A stretch of 64,000 nucleotides of DNA. Origin: Henckelia pumila (taxonomy: Eukaryota > Streptophyta > Magnoliopsida > Lamiales > Gesneriaceae). The translations under genes and the position numbers were made by a program. The number at the start of each line of letters is the position of its first letter. The first letter of the stretch is position 1. This document shows, in pieces, positions 1-11,440 of this stretch. The notes under the pieces were generated by a model, which worked only from the letters and a program-made list of their open reading frames with translations, did not search any database and was not told the origin of the DNA. The DNA lies in contig NC_133121.1 of the NCBI RefSeq assembly GCF_033568475.1, positions 45,359,905 to 45,423,904 of the forward strand. Direction: 5' to 3'.

Positions 1-1
1 T

Positions 2-685
2 GTACCATATGCGTCAGCCATAGGTAGTATCATGTATGGGATGATATCTACCAGACCGGATGTAGCATTTGCTCTGAGTGTCACGAGCATATATCAAGCT
101 AATCCCGGTCAAATGCATTGGAAAGCCGTGAAGGACATTCTTAAGTACTTACGAAGGACTAAGAATATGTTCATGGTATATGGAGGAAGAGAACTAAAAT
201 TGGAAGGCTATACCGACTCTAGCTTTCAAAGTGACGTGGATGACTCGAAGTCAACCTCTGGATTTTTGTTCATGCTCAATGGCGGTGCTGTCTCTTGTAA
301 GAGTTCCAAGCAGGACACCACAGCGGATTCCACCACTGAAGCAGAATACATTGCAGCATCAGCTGCTGCTAAAGAGGCCGTTTGGATGAGGAATTTCGTC
401 CAAGAGTTGGGCGTCATTCCTGAATTTGTTGGTCCAGTCCCGGTGTACTGTGACAACACGGGTGCCGTTGCTCAGGCAAAGGAACCAAGGTCTCATCAAA
501 GATCCAAACACGTACTGAGGAAATACCACATCATCCGGGAGATTGTGGAAAGAGGAGACATCACTGTCGAAAGAGTGGCCTCTGCAGACAATATCGCTGA
601 TCCACTTACTAATCCCTTGCCAGGACCATTATTTGACAAACATCGCGAAGCAATGGGTCTACGTAGTATGACTAGTTGGCTTTAG
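2..685 (+). pseudogene. Copia-1 polyprotein, C-terminal end (RT tail and RNase H), partial
   Basis: This is the last 227 codons of a Ty1/Copia polyprotein whose start lies left of the window. The frame is open from base 2 to the stop at 683-685. RNase H is recognisable from GYTDSSFQSD, the TTEAEYIAASAAAKEAVWMR block and the CDNTGAVAQ block, followed by the HIIRE...ADNIADPL tail that ends Copia RNase H. RNase H degrades the RNA strand of the RNA:DNA hybrid during reverse transcription. It is closely similar to the end of Copia-2 at 32791-33443 and is clearly the same family. A purine-rich tract (about 687-699) and the 3' LTR follow directly. Whether the rest of the copy is intact cannot be seen. 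Confidence 0.93.
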
Positions 686-699
686 GGCAAGTGGGAGAT

Positions 700-2540
700 T
701 GAAAGAGTGGGTGCCCGGTGAGCCAACTTGTGGCTAAGGGCTTTGATGACTCTTTGTATAAACAATCTTTTGTTTAATATTATTTACACTTTTATTAATG
801 GCAATGACTTTATCTTTCTTCATATTGTTATATTGTGATATACTATTGTTGTTTTGATAAAGACCTTGAATATACTATAGTGTATGTAAGATGTGGTAGA
901 ACATGGGGATGTCTATCATGAAACACATCTTATAGTCACTGTATATTCTAAATTGTTCCTAGTCGATTAATCCGTCCGATAATAAGGATAAGGATCGCTC
1001 GAGTTTGAGACTAGGATTTGCGATGCAGAGTACCACGTTTCATTGGTAAGGAACATGGAGATGTTCGAAGCATGCAAATGGATATTCATACGATGAATGA
1101 TCGAACTACCCTATCCGGACTTTCCAAGTGGTTATCACTTATCGAGTGGATATAGTCCGCGGTTTTGGTTGTACACCATTAGTCCTTACTACTTGAGACA
1201 TCATTGAGACTCTATATGCTAGTACTGTGCTTTGACTCGTTTACCGACTCTATTGGGGTCATCAGGTGTCGGGATTGGGTACAGTTACAACACATATAGG
1301 AGTCGATGCTTTGTTGTCAAGGATTCACCACATACTTGCGAGTGTGGATATCCTATGCGATCTGAGGAGATATTAGTGTGACGAATCTCTGGCCAGAGTA
1401 CATGATGTGATTTAAGAAATGGTTTCTTAGTAGCACATGCGATGTCACTATTTGATCTTCAAGATGTATTGCATAGTTATCGAATCTCGAGCGACTCTCG
1501 ATATACCAATGGTTGTTGATTCGATCAGGATATATGGATGAAGGGACCGTACTGTACGCTAACCAAAATGTACTGGTTCTTGTAGGCACTATCAGTGATA
1601 CCTAGGAAATCATGGGGCGATGTTGCTAGACGCTCTTACCATGATTCGATGGGCAAGTCGGAAATTGTTGTTCCGAGTCACAAGGAGTTGTGAGCCCACG
1701 GCTAGCTGTATCCCTGAACCATTGAGGGTCACACAGTGTAATGGATTTTTAATCCCAGTTGAGATAGTTAAATTTAAAGAGTTAAATTTAATGAACGAAG
1801 AAGTTGGACTTCTTATTTAAGAGTAGAGGAGTAAGATTTCCTAAAATGACATAGGGATGGCCATTTTTGGAAATCACTGAATTCGGATTCAGAAAAATTA
1901 TCTTGACTTTAAAAGGTGCAGAAATGGTTTCTGTGCACATTGGTGAAATCGGTTTATCAATCGGAGTCACGATGAATTTTATATTAATTTCTGAACATGC
2001 GGGCTTTGCTTGTCGGGCTTGAACTTATGACTAATGGGCCCTAAGCTGTTAGTGGCCTACATTATAAATAAGTTATTGCAGTACAGAAATTACACACAAC
2101 AGGTCACAATTTTCGAAAACCTAAGTATTTTCTAATCAAAGTGGCCGCCCCCCTCCCTGTCTACTCGAGAAAAATCCAGCCTGTGATTTTGAATTACGGT
2201 CTGGTTTAACGGATCAAATTCGTTAATCTCTTCGTAGAAACTTCTGATAGATTTTCTTGTGCAATCTATCAGAGGGATTAAATATCTATTCGTGGACCTG
2301 ATTGAAGAACAGTTCGTCCATCAGTTCCAGGGATATACAACAAGAGCAGAGAAATCTGTTGGTGTCCAAAAATCTCGATTCGAGATTAAAGGTAAAAATT
2401 TTATAATTGTTATTTAATTTTTACACACACAATTTAATCGTAAGGTTGATACCTATTATGGAATCATTCCATACAAAATTTTAAACTTCCGCTGCACCGG
2501 GTATCAATCCTAATTGATCTGATCGCCGCGTTCTCCAACA
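700..2540 (+). repeat. Copia-1 3' LTR
   Basis: The LTR starts TGAAAGAGTGGGTGCC right after the purine tract and ends TTCTCCAACA. It is 1841 bp, against 1835 bp for each Copia-2 LTR. It aligns along its whole length with the Copia-2 LTRs and with the Copia-3 solo LTR, and its first 200 bases are closer to Copia-3. The next bases, tccca (2541-2545), occur inside the intact Gypsy-B LTR at the matching place (near 18010). Copia-1 therefore inserted into the Gypsy-B 3' LTR, and tccca is the right copy of its target-site duplication. The left copy is outside the window. Confidence 0.93.
2063..2070 (+). promoter_or_regulatory. TATA box in Copia-1 LTR
   Basis: TATAAATA sits about 480 bases before the LTR end. 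The same octamer is at the same place in both Copia-2 LTRs (27231, 34810) and in Copia-3 (60588). The position fits the U3/R boundary. Calling it a promoter is inference from sequence and conservation. Confidence 0.6.
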
Positions 2541-3420
2541 TCCCAAGTAAAGGAATCTGTAATTTATCCCATAATATACAACCAAATCGAATAGCTGTAT
2601 AAACCCAAACAACAGTAATAAAACCTAAGCGAAGCTCCAGCTGGCCAACCACTGACTAGCCCCTCCTGGATCCACCCTCCTCATCCAATCGCAAACCTGC
2701 CCCATGGAATAGGGTGTCCAGAAAAATACAGAGTACGAGATGTGTGCATAAAACGCTCAGTGCGAGAGTATGAGTATACATCCATGCAAAGTGAACTCCC
2801 TATAGACTCGAGGTCAAGGATCAGATAACAGAGACAGACCGAGCCCTGGTATGTAGCACGCTGTGCCATCGCTTCAGGAGGTGGCTCCCATACCGAGATA
2901 ACCGTGGATACGCCGAACCCAAATCGATGGAAGTCCATCCACTAACAGGATAGGGTACAACCCTACTAACAGACATCTCGAAGGAGATACAGCAAGATGC
3001 AAATGAATGCAGCATAATATCATGGCATATAAATCATGCAGTCACATAATACATGCATACTCAGTCAGGATATCTCGAACAGTACTTTCGTACCTCAATA
3101 CAGTGCAAGCTCTACCAACTCTAGGTCCAAGCCTATAGTCTGCTCTACACTTCCAAATGATATTACTATCATTAAAGTGCTCTAAAAGCCTTAACTAAGC
3201 TATTGCATACTCCTAAATATTTATAGGAAGCAAAAGCTATACCTTCGTCCGTCGTTAGCCCTTTGATGTCGATGCCTCCAGAACTTGAGCACAACTCCGC
3301 TACGACTACCGAACGCCTCGCCGACCTCCGGACCAAGCCTAAGAAGACTAGAACAGCTCCAAAAGGACTAGAAAGGAAAGGAGAACTCGGAATTGGCAAA
3401 TGAAAGTGAAGTCTCGGCCT

Positions 3421-3430
3421 TCTATTTATA
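3421..3430 (-). promoter_or_regulatory. TATA box, Gypsy-B 3' LTR
   Basis: The minus strand reads TATAAATAGA. The palindromic unit array (3433-3712) lies directly upstream of it in the sense of transcription. The right LTR has the same box at 18890-18898, and Gypsy-E has one at 36089-36097. Confidence 0.6.
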
Positions 3431-3432
3431 GA

Positions 3433-3712
3433 CATCGATCGAAACTTCCGATCCTTGATCGGAACGTCCGAACCCCGATCGGAACGTCCGATCCTGCCAT
3501 CGGAGCTTCCGAAGATCCTGATCTGCCACGTGTCAAAATATCACTTGTTGACTCCGGATAGGGGTGATTGGAGCCTCCGGTCCTGATCGGAGCTTCCGAT
3601 CCAACCACACGTCATGCCTGACGTAATACCGATCGGAGCTTCCGATCCTGTTCGGAGCTTCCGATCCTGATCGGAGCTTCCAATCTCACCTTCGGAACTT
3701 CCAAACTCTACC
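3433..3712 (-). repeat. Array of about ten near-palindromic units upstream of the Gypsy-B TATA box
   Basis: Units follow the pattern GATCGGAGCTTCCGATC with small changes such as GGAACGTCC, GGAGCCTCC and GGAACTTCC. Some are back to back and others are 25-60 bases apart. The array is repeated in the right LTR at 18903-19178. Its place just upstream of the TATA box suggests protein-binding sites, but that is inference. Confidence 0.75.
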
Positions 3713-3899
3713 CAAGTAATTATGATTAATCCCTTAATTACTCAATTAGGGTACGGGCTACTACATTCTCCCCCACTTAAGATATTTCGTCCTCGAAAAC
3801 AGATCTTAAGTACCGAATGCAAATACAGAAATCAGAAACATTCTTTATTCAAATCAAACGTTTACAGAGTTGCAACTGAATACAACTTAAAGAATGAAA

Positions 3900-4290
3900 T
3901 CAAAACAACTCAGGATGGTCTTTACGCATCCTGTCCTCAAGCTCCCAAGTAGCTTCCTCAGTGCCTCGGCGCTGCCACTGAACTAAAACCAAAGGAATGA
4001 CTTTGTTCCGTAAAACCTTATCCTTATAATCCAGGATACGAAGAGGTTTCTCCACATAAGTCAAATCCTTGTCTACCTGAACCTCATACCGCTGCAGAAT
4101 ATGAGATTCATCTGCCACATACCGTCGCAACAGAGATACGTGGAATACGTCGTGAATACTGGACAGATGCGGTGGCAAAGCTAGTCGATAAGCCAAATCG
4201 CCAATGCTCTCCAAGACCTCAAACGGGCCGATAAATCTGGGAGACAACTTGCCTTTAAGGCCAAATCTGAGAATCTTTTGGAAAGGTGAC
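3900..4290 (-). pseudogene. Gypsy-B polyprotein, C-terminal piece (integrase tail and chromodomain-like domain)
   Basis: The minus-strand frame enters at 4290 and ends at the stop 3900-3902. It begins with the [16 protein letters not shown] block that follows the integrase core in Gypsy elements. It then has [12 protein letters not shown] and a chromodomain-like tail with [14 protein letters not shown]. Chromodomains are thought to guide integration of chromoviruses to certain chromatin. Gypsy-A (4291-13806) separates this piece from the integrase core. The stop-to-LTR gap is 136 bases and holds the TTTCGAGGACGAAA motif (3785-3798) and the purine tract. Confidence 0.92.
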
Positions 4291-6700
4291 TGTAAAGTCC
4301 AAAAATCCATTAAAATTGCTCACGATTATTTAAACATAAATTTTTAATGATTTTATGCCTTAAATTGTTTAAGTTATGATTTAATGATTATGTTTATTTT
4401 ACGTTTAACAATTTGATTAAGTAAATGATTTCAGGTTGAGTTTGATTCTAGACTCTCGGGACGAGGCTAACTTACGAACGAAGTGTTAGAACTTATTTTC
4501 ACGAGTATTTTAAGTATAATATTGATATAATTTGAATAAAAGAGTTGGGAGATAGTATTTTTTTATCAGTCGAGTCAAGGAAGAGTGGTAGACTTCATTT
4601 TAATTAGTCACCACGATGCGAATTAAGTGTTGAAAGCAACACTCTTCTACCACGTTCCCCACTTATTTATGGACTTGTCTCCCCATGATTGCCCTCCTTC
4701 ACGCCTATCTTCTTCTTCTTTCTTTTATTTTCATTCTTATTCTCTTCTTCTCTGAACACTACACGGTTGCTTCAAGAAATTTCAAAGTTAAACTTCTATC
4801 TTGCTCCTCTTCGTGGTTAGTTCGTCTCCGAAGTTCCGGATCAACTCCTCCTCCATTCAAGGCAAGTTTTTTTTAAAGCAATTTTAAACCACCATTCAAG
4901 ATATATGTATTTTGATATGAAAATTATGATTTATGTAATGTTTATGCATGATTTTTTTAGAGCTTAAAATCATGATCTATGTTTGATTGAAATTGTGAAG
5001 CATAAGTCATGATATGTAAGTCGTTCTTGTGAAATTCTTGATAAATAATGTGTGATGATAGATTCTTATGATTTAGAGTTGGGAAAGTACTGATTTTGAA
5101 GGTATGTGTTGAATTTTAAAGAGTTGACTTAGTTGAGTTAAAACTTTGAAACGTTGCATGTGATGGGTTGCCTCGGATTATCGACACTTGTTGCAATTTT
5201 GTGAGTAAATTCTTTTGTATTAATCCAAATTAGATGAGGCCAATTGTATTTGAAAGATAACTAATTTTTCTGCAACTTTCATGTTTTGAAGTTTTCCAAA
5301 ATCGGTTTTGAAGTTTGGCCAAAATCAATCCAAAGTTTATTGATTGGTTTGATTTTTCTTCACTGACCAGTCTTGGGAGAATGAGTATAACTTTTTATTG
5401 AAAATTTCAATTAAGGTGCCGTTTTCGGAATTAGAAAGCCAAGATCAAGGGCTAAAACTTTCATGTTTACCACGTTTCCGAATTCCGACTGCAAAATAGA
5501 GTTTAAGAATGAACAAGCAGACCTATCAGCAGAGTAAGCGCGCCCGCGCCCGAAAAGTAGCGCCCCCGCGCATGGCCTTCTGATTTGAAGCTTTATTTAT
5601 GTTATTTTAATGTCCTAAATACATGGTTATGACCTATTAAGGCTTCTAAAATATATTTAAGAGTTTTTATGCAAACAGTTTCAAGTTTAAAGTCAAGAAC
5701 GGAAAGAACGACTTACGTGGATCGATTACGTTATGTGGTGCATGTACATGTCTAAGTTTCTTTCATGAAACCTATGTTCAATATGAAAGTATGATTTTTA
5801 TCATTTATTACATGCACGAAGTTATCGAGTAAAGTTTTATGTTCATGAAACAAAAGTTAAGATGGAAATTATGATGTTTCAATGATGCTTCATGATGGAT
5901 GAAAGGATATGTTGATGAAATGAAAATGATAAAGCATGAATGAATAATGCTATGTTGAATTATGAAGATATAATATGTTGATGCATGAAATTATTTTGAT
6001 GTCTTATGTGTCTTTGTGGTGGCAATACGGGAACGGTGCTCCGGTTTGGGCTCCGGAGTAGCCCTCCCAAATACGGCTCAATGTACGGGTTAGGTCCTCC
6101 GGGATGAGCTCCGGAGGAGCCTCCGAAAAGGAATGAACGAAAGTTATGAGGCGTAATGCCATATGATTGTTGATCAACAAGAAAAGATGAATGTGCCCAT
6201 TATGAAGGTTGCCACAATTTCGCATAATTCGTCGCCAAATGATAAGCTTATGTTATGTTATGTTATCTTATGCTATGTTAAGTTTAAATGATTATTGAAA
6301 TCTCATGATTTTTACTGCATACTCTTGCTGAGTCTTTAGACTCACTATACTTGAATGGTGCAGGTAATGAGGATGACATTTATGCATATGTCGATGAGTT
6401 CAATGCCGGGCATGAAGAAGAGCAAGGAGTCGGACCGGCGGGCGATGCATGAGTGTGTTATGTGATGAGTGTGTTATGTGATGAGTGTGTTATGTCAAGT
6501 TAATGAACTAAATGTTGTTATGTTGATTGAAGAAAATACGCTTTATGTTTCAAATTGTTATGAATTGGTTTGTAAACTATTCTGAAATGTTTTAAGTAAG
6601 GTTTGATGTATGCATACATCTTTCAAAAAATTTCTTCTCCGCACAGAGGTTTTATGGTCATGTTAGTGTGGTAATACCTTCATCGGTTGAGGGTGTTACA
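4291..6700 (+). repeat. Gypsy-A 5' LTR
   Basis: The LTR runs from TGTAAAGTCC to GTGTTACA and is very similar to 11436-13806. A likely TATA region (CTTATTTATGG) is near 4662-4672, followed by a CT-rich leader. It contains a GC-rich unit array at 5537-5580, clustered CTCCGGAG palindromes at 6050-6130, a TTATG microsatellite near 6249, and three copies of a 16-bp unit at about 6451-6498. The 3' LTR has only two copies of that unit and has lost 22 bases of the GC array. Together with one extra base, these account for the 39-bp length difference. Confidence 0.95.
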
Positions 6701-6703
6701 GTT

Positions 6704-6715
6704 TGGTATCAGAGC
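6704..6715 (+). other. Gypsy-A primer-binding site (initiator tRNA-Met)
   Basis: TGGTATCAGAGC lies 3 bases after the 5' LTR. It is the complement of the 3' end of plant initiator tRNA-Met and primes minus-strand DNA synthesis. Confidence 0.93.
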
Positions 6716-6916
6716 AGTTCGCTCTGGGTTTTCTTGAAACACTCATGCATACTCGCCACGACTCCAACGCTCCGTCTTCATGTCTGTAAGTTATGTGTCT
6801 TATGTTATTATGTGTATGATAATGCGATGAGATATATGTTTGCTTGTTATATGTTAAAGTATATTCACGTTTTGAATCGTGACTGAGCGGTGTGGATAAT
6901 ATTGGACTTTAGGACT

Positions 6917-8425
6917 ATGACATCACGTAGGGGAAACAACACCAATACCAACACCAATTCTGCAAACAACAACCATAGTGATTGCGGGCCAGATAGTGAG
7001 AACAATCAAAACAACCAGTTTTTGGCGGGATTAACTGCTCTGCTTCAAGAGCAAAGCCGTGCTCAGGGAGCTCAAATCCAACAGTTGCTTCAAGTCCAGA
7101 CAGCTAATGCTGGAAATAACCATCCTGCAGCTAATCAGAACCCTATCTACAAAAGGTTCTTAGAGTTGGGACCACCTGAGTTCAAAGGAGAGACTGATCC
7201 TTTGATAGCGGAACAATGGTTCCAAGCTATGGAGACTGCTTTTGAATTCATGCAGATCACGGATGCGGATAGATTGAGATGTGCTACCTATATGTTCCGT
7301 GATGACGCTCGTGTTTGGTGGAATGGAGCCAAAGCAGCGTTGAACCTAACCACCCTTACTTGGAATGGATTCAAGGATGTGTTCTACGGTAAATATTTCA
7401 CGGTGAGCACCCGAAACAGGTTGGCTAGAGAGTTTTTGGAGATCCGTCAAGGAAACATGTCAATTGCGGAGTATGTAAAGAAGTTTGAAAGGGGAAGATA
7501 CTTTGTACCGATGATTTCTGGTGAACCTGCTGAAGAGTTGAAACATTTCACAGAAGGATTGAATGCCTTCATCAGAAAGGATGTTAGACTAAGTGGAGCG
7601 AAAAATTACAAAGATGCGGTGGATCAGGCCATGCTGTCCGAAAAGGACAGAAACGACATTATCAGAGAGTCACAAGAAAAAAGATCTAGTTATCAGAATC
7701 GGGACCAACAAGGAAATGCTAACAGAAAGAGACCGTACCAAGCCCCACCCCAACACCGACCATACCAACAGCAGCAGCATCGACCTCAGGGGCAGAAACA
7801 ATTGGCTCTACCAGCACCAAAACCGGCGATTGCACCAACAGCTTGTCAAAAATGTGAAAAACTTCACTCAGGTCAATGCATGGCAGGGACTGGAGTATGT
7901 TTCCTTTACAAAAAGCCAGGGCACTATCGAAAAGATTGCCCTCAATCCAAAGAACCAGTAAGAGGACGAGTTTTTGCAATGGCACATGATCAAGTGGATC
8001 CGAATACAGCTATAGTTACAGGTATGATTAATGTTTCCAGTAATCCCGCTCATGTCTTAATTGATACTGGAGCTACACATTCATTCATATCTGTTGAATT
8101 TGTTAATAAATCGGGTTTAGTACCGGATAAGTCAATATCGAGATTTAGTATATCCTTGCCTTCAGGGGAAGAATTGAGTAGTGATTTGATCGTCAGAGGA
8201 TGCAGTATACAGATGCAAGGTCATGAGTTGTATGCTGATCTTATTATCCTCAAAATGTCGGACTTTGACGTGATATTTGGTATGGATTGGTTGTCTTGTT
8301 ACGAGGCTACCATAGACTGTAAACGGAGGACGGTTTCCTTGAAAACTAAGGATGGAGAAACGTTTCTATTCTATGCCACACCGAAAAATAATTCATCTCT
8401 TTTAATTTCAGTAGGTAAGGCATGA
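6917..8425 (+). pseudogene. Gypsy-A gag and protease part of the polyprotein
   Basis: The start chosen is the ATG at 6917 (MTSRRGNN), nine codons inside the open frame. The order is: low-complexity N-terminus rich in Asn; the Gypsy gag domain (about residues 85-270, with EQWFQAME, ARVWWNG and SIAEYVKKFERG); a basic Gln/Pro linker; one zinc knuckle (CFLYKKPGHYRKDC); and an aspartic protease with LIDTGATHSF and FDVIFGMDWL. Gag forms the particle, and the protease cuts the polyprotein. The second Cys of the knuckle is Tyr, which should prevent zinc binding. An in-frame TGA at 8423-8425 ends this stretch, and the frame continues unchanged after it. Confidence 0.92.
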
Positions 8426-9904
8426 CAACTGTTGAATAAAGGATGTGCAGGTTTCCTCGCAAGTGTCACTTGCGACCAAGAATTACCTCGATCGAAACTT
8501 GAAGACGTCGAGGTAGTGAGAGATTTCCCAGAAGTATTTCCTGATGATATTGCAGGATTACCTCCAGCTAGGGAGGTAGAATTTGGGATTGAATTAATGC
8601 CCGGAACCCAACCAGCTTCCAAAGCACCATACAGATTAGCACCGACTGAAATGAAAGAATTGAAGGAGCAACTACAAGAGCTACTCAACAAAGGCTTTAT
8701 TAGACCGAGTATATCGCCTTGGGGTGCACCGGTATTGTTTGTCAAGAAGAAAGATGGGTCTATGAGACTGTGCATCGATTATAGAGAGATGAATCGAGTA
8801 ACAGTGAAGAACAAATATCCACTGCCAAGGATTGATGATTTGTTTGATCAGTTACAAGGGGCAGTAGTATTCTCCAAGATCGATTTGAGATCAGGTTATC
8901 ACCAATTAAAGGTGAAAGATGAAGATATTCATAAGACGGCTTTCAGGACTCGTTATGGCCACTACGAGTTTTTAGTCATGCCATTTGGAGTTACCAATGC
9001 ACCGGCAGTATTCATGGATCTTATGAACAAAGTGTTTCAGCCTTTCTTAGATCAGTTTGTCATAGTATTCATAGATGACATACTGATTTACTCTCGTAGT
9101 TCAGATGAGCATCGTCAGCATCTAACTATAGTCTTGCAGATTCTGAAAGAAAAACAATTGTTTGCTAAGTTCAGTAAGTGTGAATTTTGGCTGGAACAGA
9201 TTGCATTTTTGGGTCACATAGTTTCGGTTAAGGGAATAGAGGTTGATCCAGCAAAGATAGAAGCAATTAAAAATTGGGTTACTCCAAAGAATGCTACAGA
9301 GATACGGAGTTTCTTGGGATTAGCGGGTTACTATAGGAGATTCATTCAGGATTTCTCCAAGATAGCGCTGCCACTAACGTCATTAACTCGCAAAAGTGTG
9401 AAGTTTGAATGGTCTAATCAGTGTGAGAAAAGCTTTTTAGTGTTAAAGAAAAAGTTGATGACAGCACCAGTACTAGCCATACCAGAAGGAACAGGTCGAT
9501 TCGTAATTTATACAGATGCTTCCAAGAGTGGATTAGGGGCTGTCTTGATGCAAGATGGAAAGGTGATAGCATATGCTTCATGACAGTTGAAGATTCATGA
9601 AAAGAATTACCCTACCCATGACCTTGAATTGGCAGCAGTTGTCTTCGCACTCAAACTGTGGAGACATTACCTTTATGGTGAGAAGTGTTAGATTTTCACT
9701 GATCATAAGAGTTTGAAGTACTTCTTCACCCAGAAGGAGTTGAACATGAGGCAGAGAAGATGGCTCAAATTGGTGAAATATTATGACTGTGATATTAGCT
9801 ACCATCCGGGTAAAGCTAATGTAGTAGCAGATGCTTTGAGTCATAAATCTGCAACCTTGAACAGAATGACAACTCAACAAGAGTTGATTGCAGATTTTGA
9901 ATGA
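8426..9904 (+). pseudogene. Gypsy-A reverse transcriptase and RNase H
   Basis: This is the same frame as gag. The RT has the [16 protein letters not shown] block, [27 protein letters not shown] and the catalytic FIDDILIYS (two Asp). RNase H follows with [32 protein letters not shown] and ADALS. Three in-frame stops break it: TGA 9581-9583, TAG 9689-9691 and TGA 9902-9904. Two are TGA at places where related elements have Arg, as expected when a methylated CGA codon deaminates. There is no frameshift. Catalytic residues are otherwise present, so the loss looks like simple point decay. Confidence 0.93.
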
Positions 9905-11440
9905 CTCAGATTGGAAGTAGTTGAGCCGATGGAAGTTTGTGCCCTATCAGCCTTAACAATGGTTCCAAGTTTGCTCGACAAGATTCGAACAGGTCAGGCT
10001 TCAGACCAGCAATTATTAACTTGGAAACTTAAAGATGAAGCTAAAGGGGGTGCATTGTATACAGTGAAGGATGGGATCGTGCATCACAAAGGGCGAAAGT
10101 GGGTACCAGCAGTAGATTCACTGAGGGAAGATGTGATGACTGAGGCTCACACTGTACCATATTCTATTCATCCAGGGAGTACAAAGATGTTCAAGGATTT
10201 ACAGATGCTATACTGGTGGCCAGGTATGAAGAAAGACATCGTTAAGTTTATTAGCGAATGTTTGACATGTCAACAGGTCAAAGTTGAACATCAAAGGCCA
10301 GCAGGACTTCTGAAACCATTACACATTCCCACTTGGAAATGGGAAGATGTCACCATGGACTTTGTGATTGGACTGCCAATTACACAACGAAGAATGAATT
10401 CAATATGGATAATAGTTGACAGGTTGACGAAGTCAGCTCACTTTTTACCAGTTAGAAACAACTTCTCGATGAATCAATATGCAGAGTTGTATATTCGAGA
10501 GGTAGTTAGATTGCATGGAGTTCCAGCAAGGATAATCTCTGACAGGGATCCCAGGTTCACATCGAACTTTTGGAAGATTCTACATCATGGATTGGGGACA
10601 AAGTTAGCCTTCAGTACAGCTTTTCATCCCCAAACAGATGGACAATCTGAGCGAGTGATTCAGATACTGGAGGATTTACTTAGGGCTTGCATGATTGACT
10701 TCGGAGGAAATTGGGAATCGAAGTTGCCTTTAGTGGAGTTCACATATAACAATAGTTATCAAGCTACTATTGGAATGGCTCCTTATGAGGCTTTGTATGG
10801 GAGAAAGTGTAGGACTCCATTGCATTGGGATGAAGTTGGAGAAAGAGCTATATTGGGGCCAGAAATAGTGCAACAAACAATCAACTTGATAGCAAAAGTC
10901 AAGGACAGAATGTTGACAGCACAAAGTCGACAGAAAAGCTACGCCGATAAGAGGCGTAGAGACTTGGAGTTTCAAGTAGGTGATCATGTGTTCTTGAAAG
11001 TGTCACCTTGGAAAGGAGTTTTGAGATTTGGGAAGAAAGGAAAGCTGAGCCCGAGATATATAGGACCTTTCGAGATCCTAGACAAGGTTGGAGCAAGAGC
11101 TTATCGATTAGCATTGCCTCCAAATCTAGAAGGAGTACACGACGTCTTCCATGTCTCGATGTTGAGGAAGTATATCTCAAATCCTTCCCATGTCATTCAT
11201 CATGAACCAGTTCAGTGGACACCAGACTTGTCATATGAAGAGGTACCTATCCAAATTTTGGATACACAAGTCCGAAAGTTGAGGAACAAAGAGATCAAGA
11301 TGGTAAAGGTCTTATGGCGCAATCAATTAGTGGAAGAGGCTACTTGGGAGACTGAACAAGATATGCGTAGCCGATACCCAAAATTATTTGGTAAGTCGAA
11401 TTTCGAGGACGAAATTCTTTTAAGGAGGGTAGAATTGTAA
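9905..11440 (+). pseudogene. Gypsy-A integrase and chromodomain-like tail
   Basis: This part is open from 9905 to the final TAA at 11438-11440. It has the HHCC zinc domain (HPGSTKMFKDL ... CLTCQQVK), the catalytic core with MDFVIGLP (first Asp), ISDRDPRFTSNFW (second Asp) and TDGQSERV (Glu), the KGKLSPRYIGPFEILD block, HDVFHVSMLRKY and a chromodomain-like end (VLWRNQLVEEATWE). The final stop lies inside the first five bases of the 3' LTR. Taken alone this segment looks intact, but it can only be made from the upstream frame, which has four stops. Confidence 0.93.
11401..11435 (+). promoter_or_regulatory. Gypsy-A TTTCGAGGACGAAA motif and polypurine tract
   Basis: The purine-rich AAGGAGGGTAGAA at about 11422-11434 directly precedes the 3' LTR and would prime plus-strand DNA synthesis. 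Just upstream, 11401-11414 reads TTTCGAGGACGAAA, an imperfect palindrome found at a similar distance from the LTR in Gypsy-B, D and E. Confidence 0.8.

Larger units (their letters stand above)
2541..3763 (-). repeat. Gypsy-B 3' LTR (left copy), truncated by Copia-1
   Basis: It is nearly identical to 18012-19233. Only about the first 110 bases (plus-strand sense) are missing, because Copia-1 is inserted there. It ends CTACTACA and is followed by TTCTCCCCCACTT, the complement of the purine tract. It contains a TATA box on the minus strand and an array of about ten near-palindromic CGGAGCTTCCG-type units at 3433-3712. Confidence 0.92.

Noticed and set aside
2821..3015. Short frames of 64, 85 and 87 codons that recur at 18149-18903 and 63561-63919
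   Set aside because: They are shadows of the repeated Gypsy-B LTR, with no recognisable domain.
3433..3712. Spaced short repeats that could suggest a CRISPR array
   Set aside because: Spacing is irregular, units are near-palindromes of variable sequence, and the array lies in a plant LTR beside a TATA box.
4685..4876. A 63-codon frame with a hydrophobic, signal-peptide-like start, present again at 11830-12021
   Set aside because: It lies in the two Gypsy-A LTRs, so its repetition is explained by LTR duplication. The hydrophobic run comes from a CT-rich leader sequence. There is no sign of selection on the protein.
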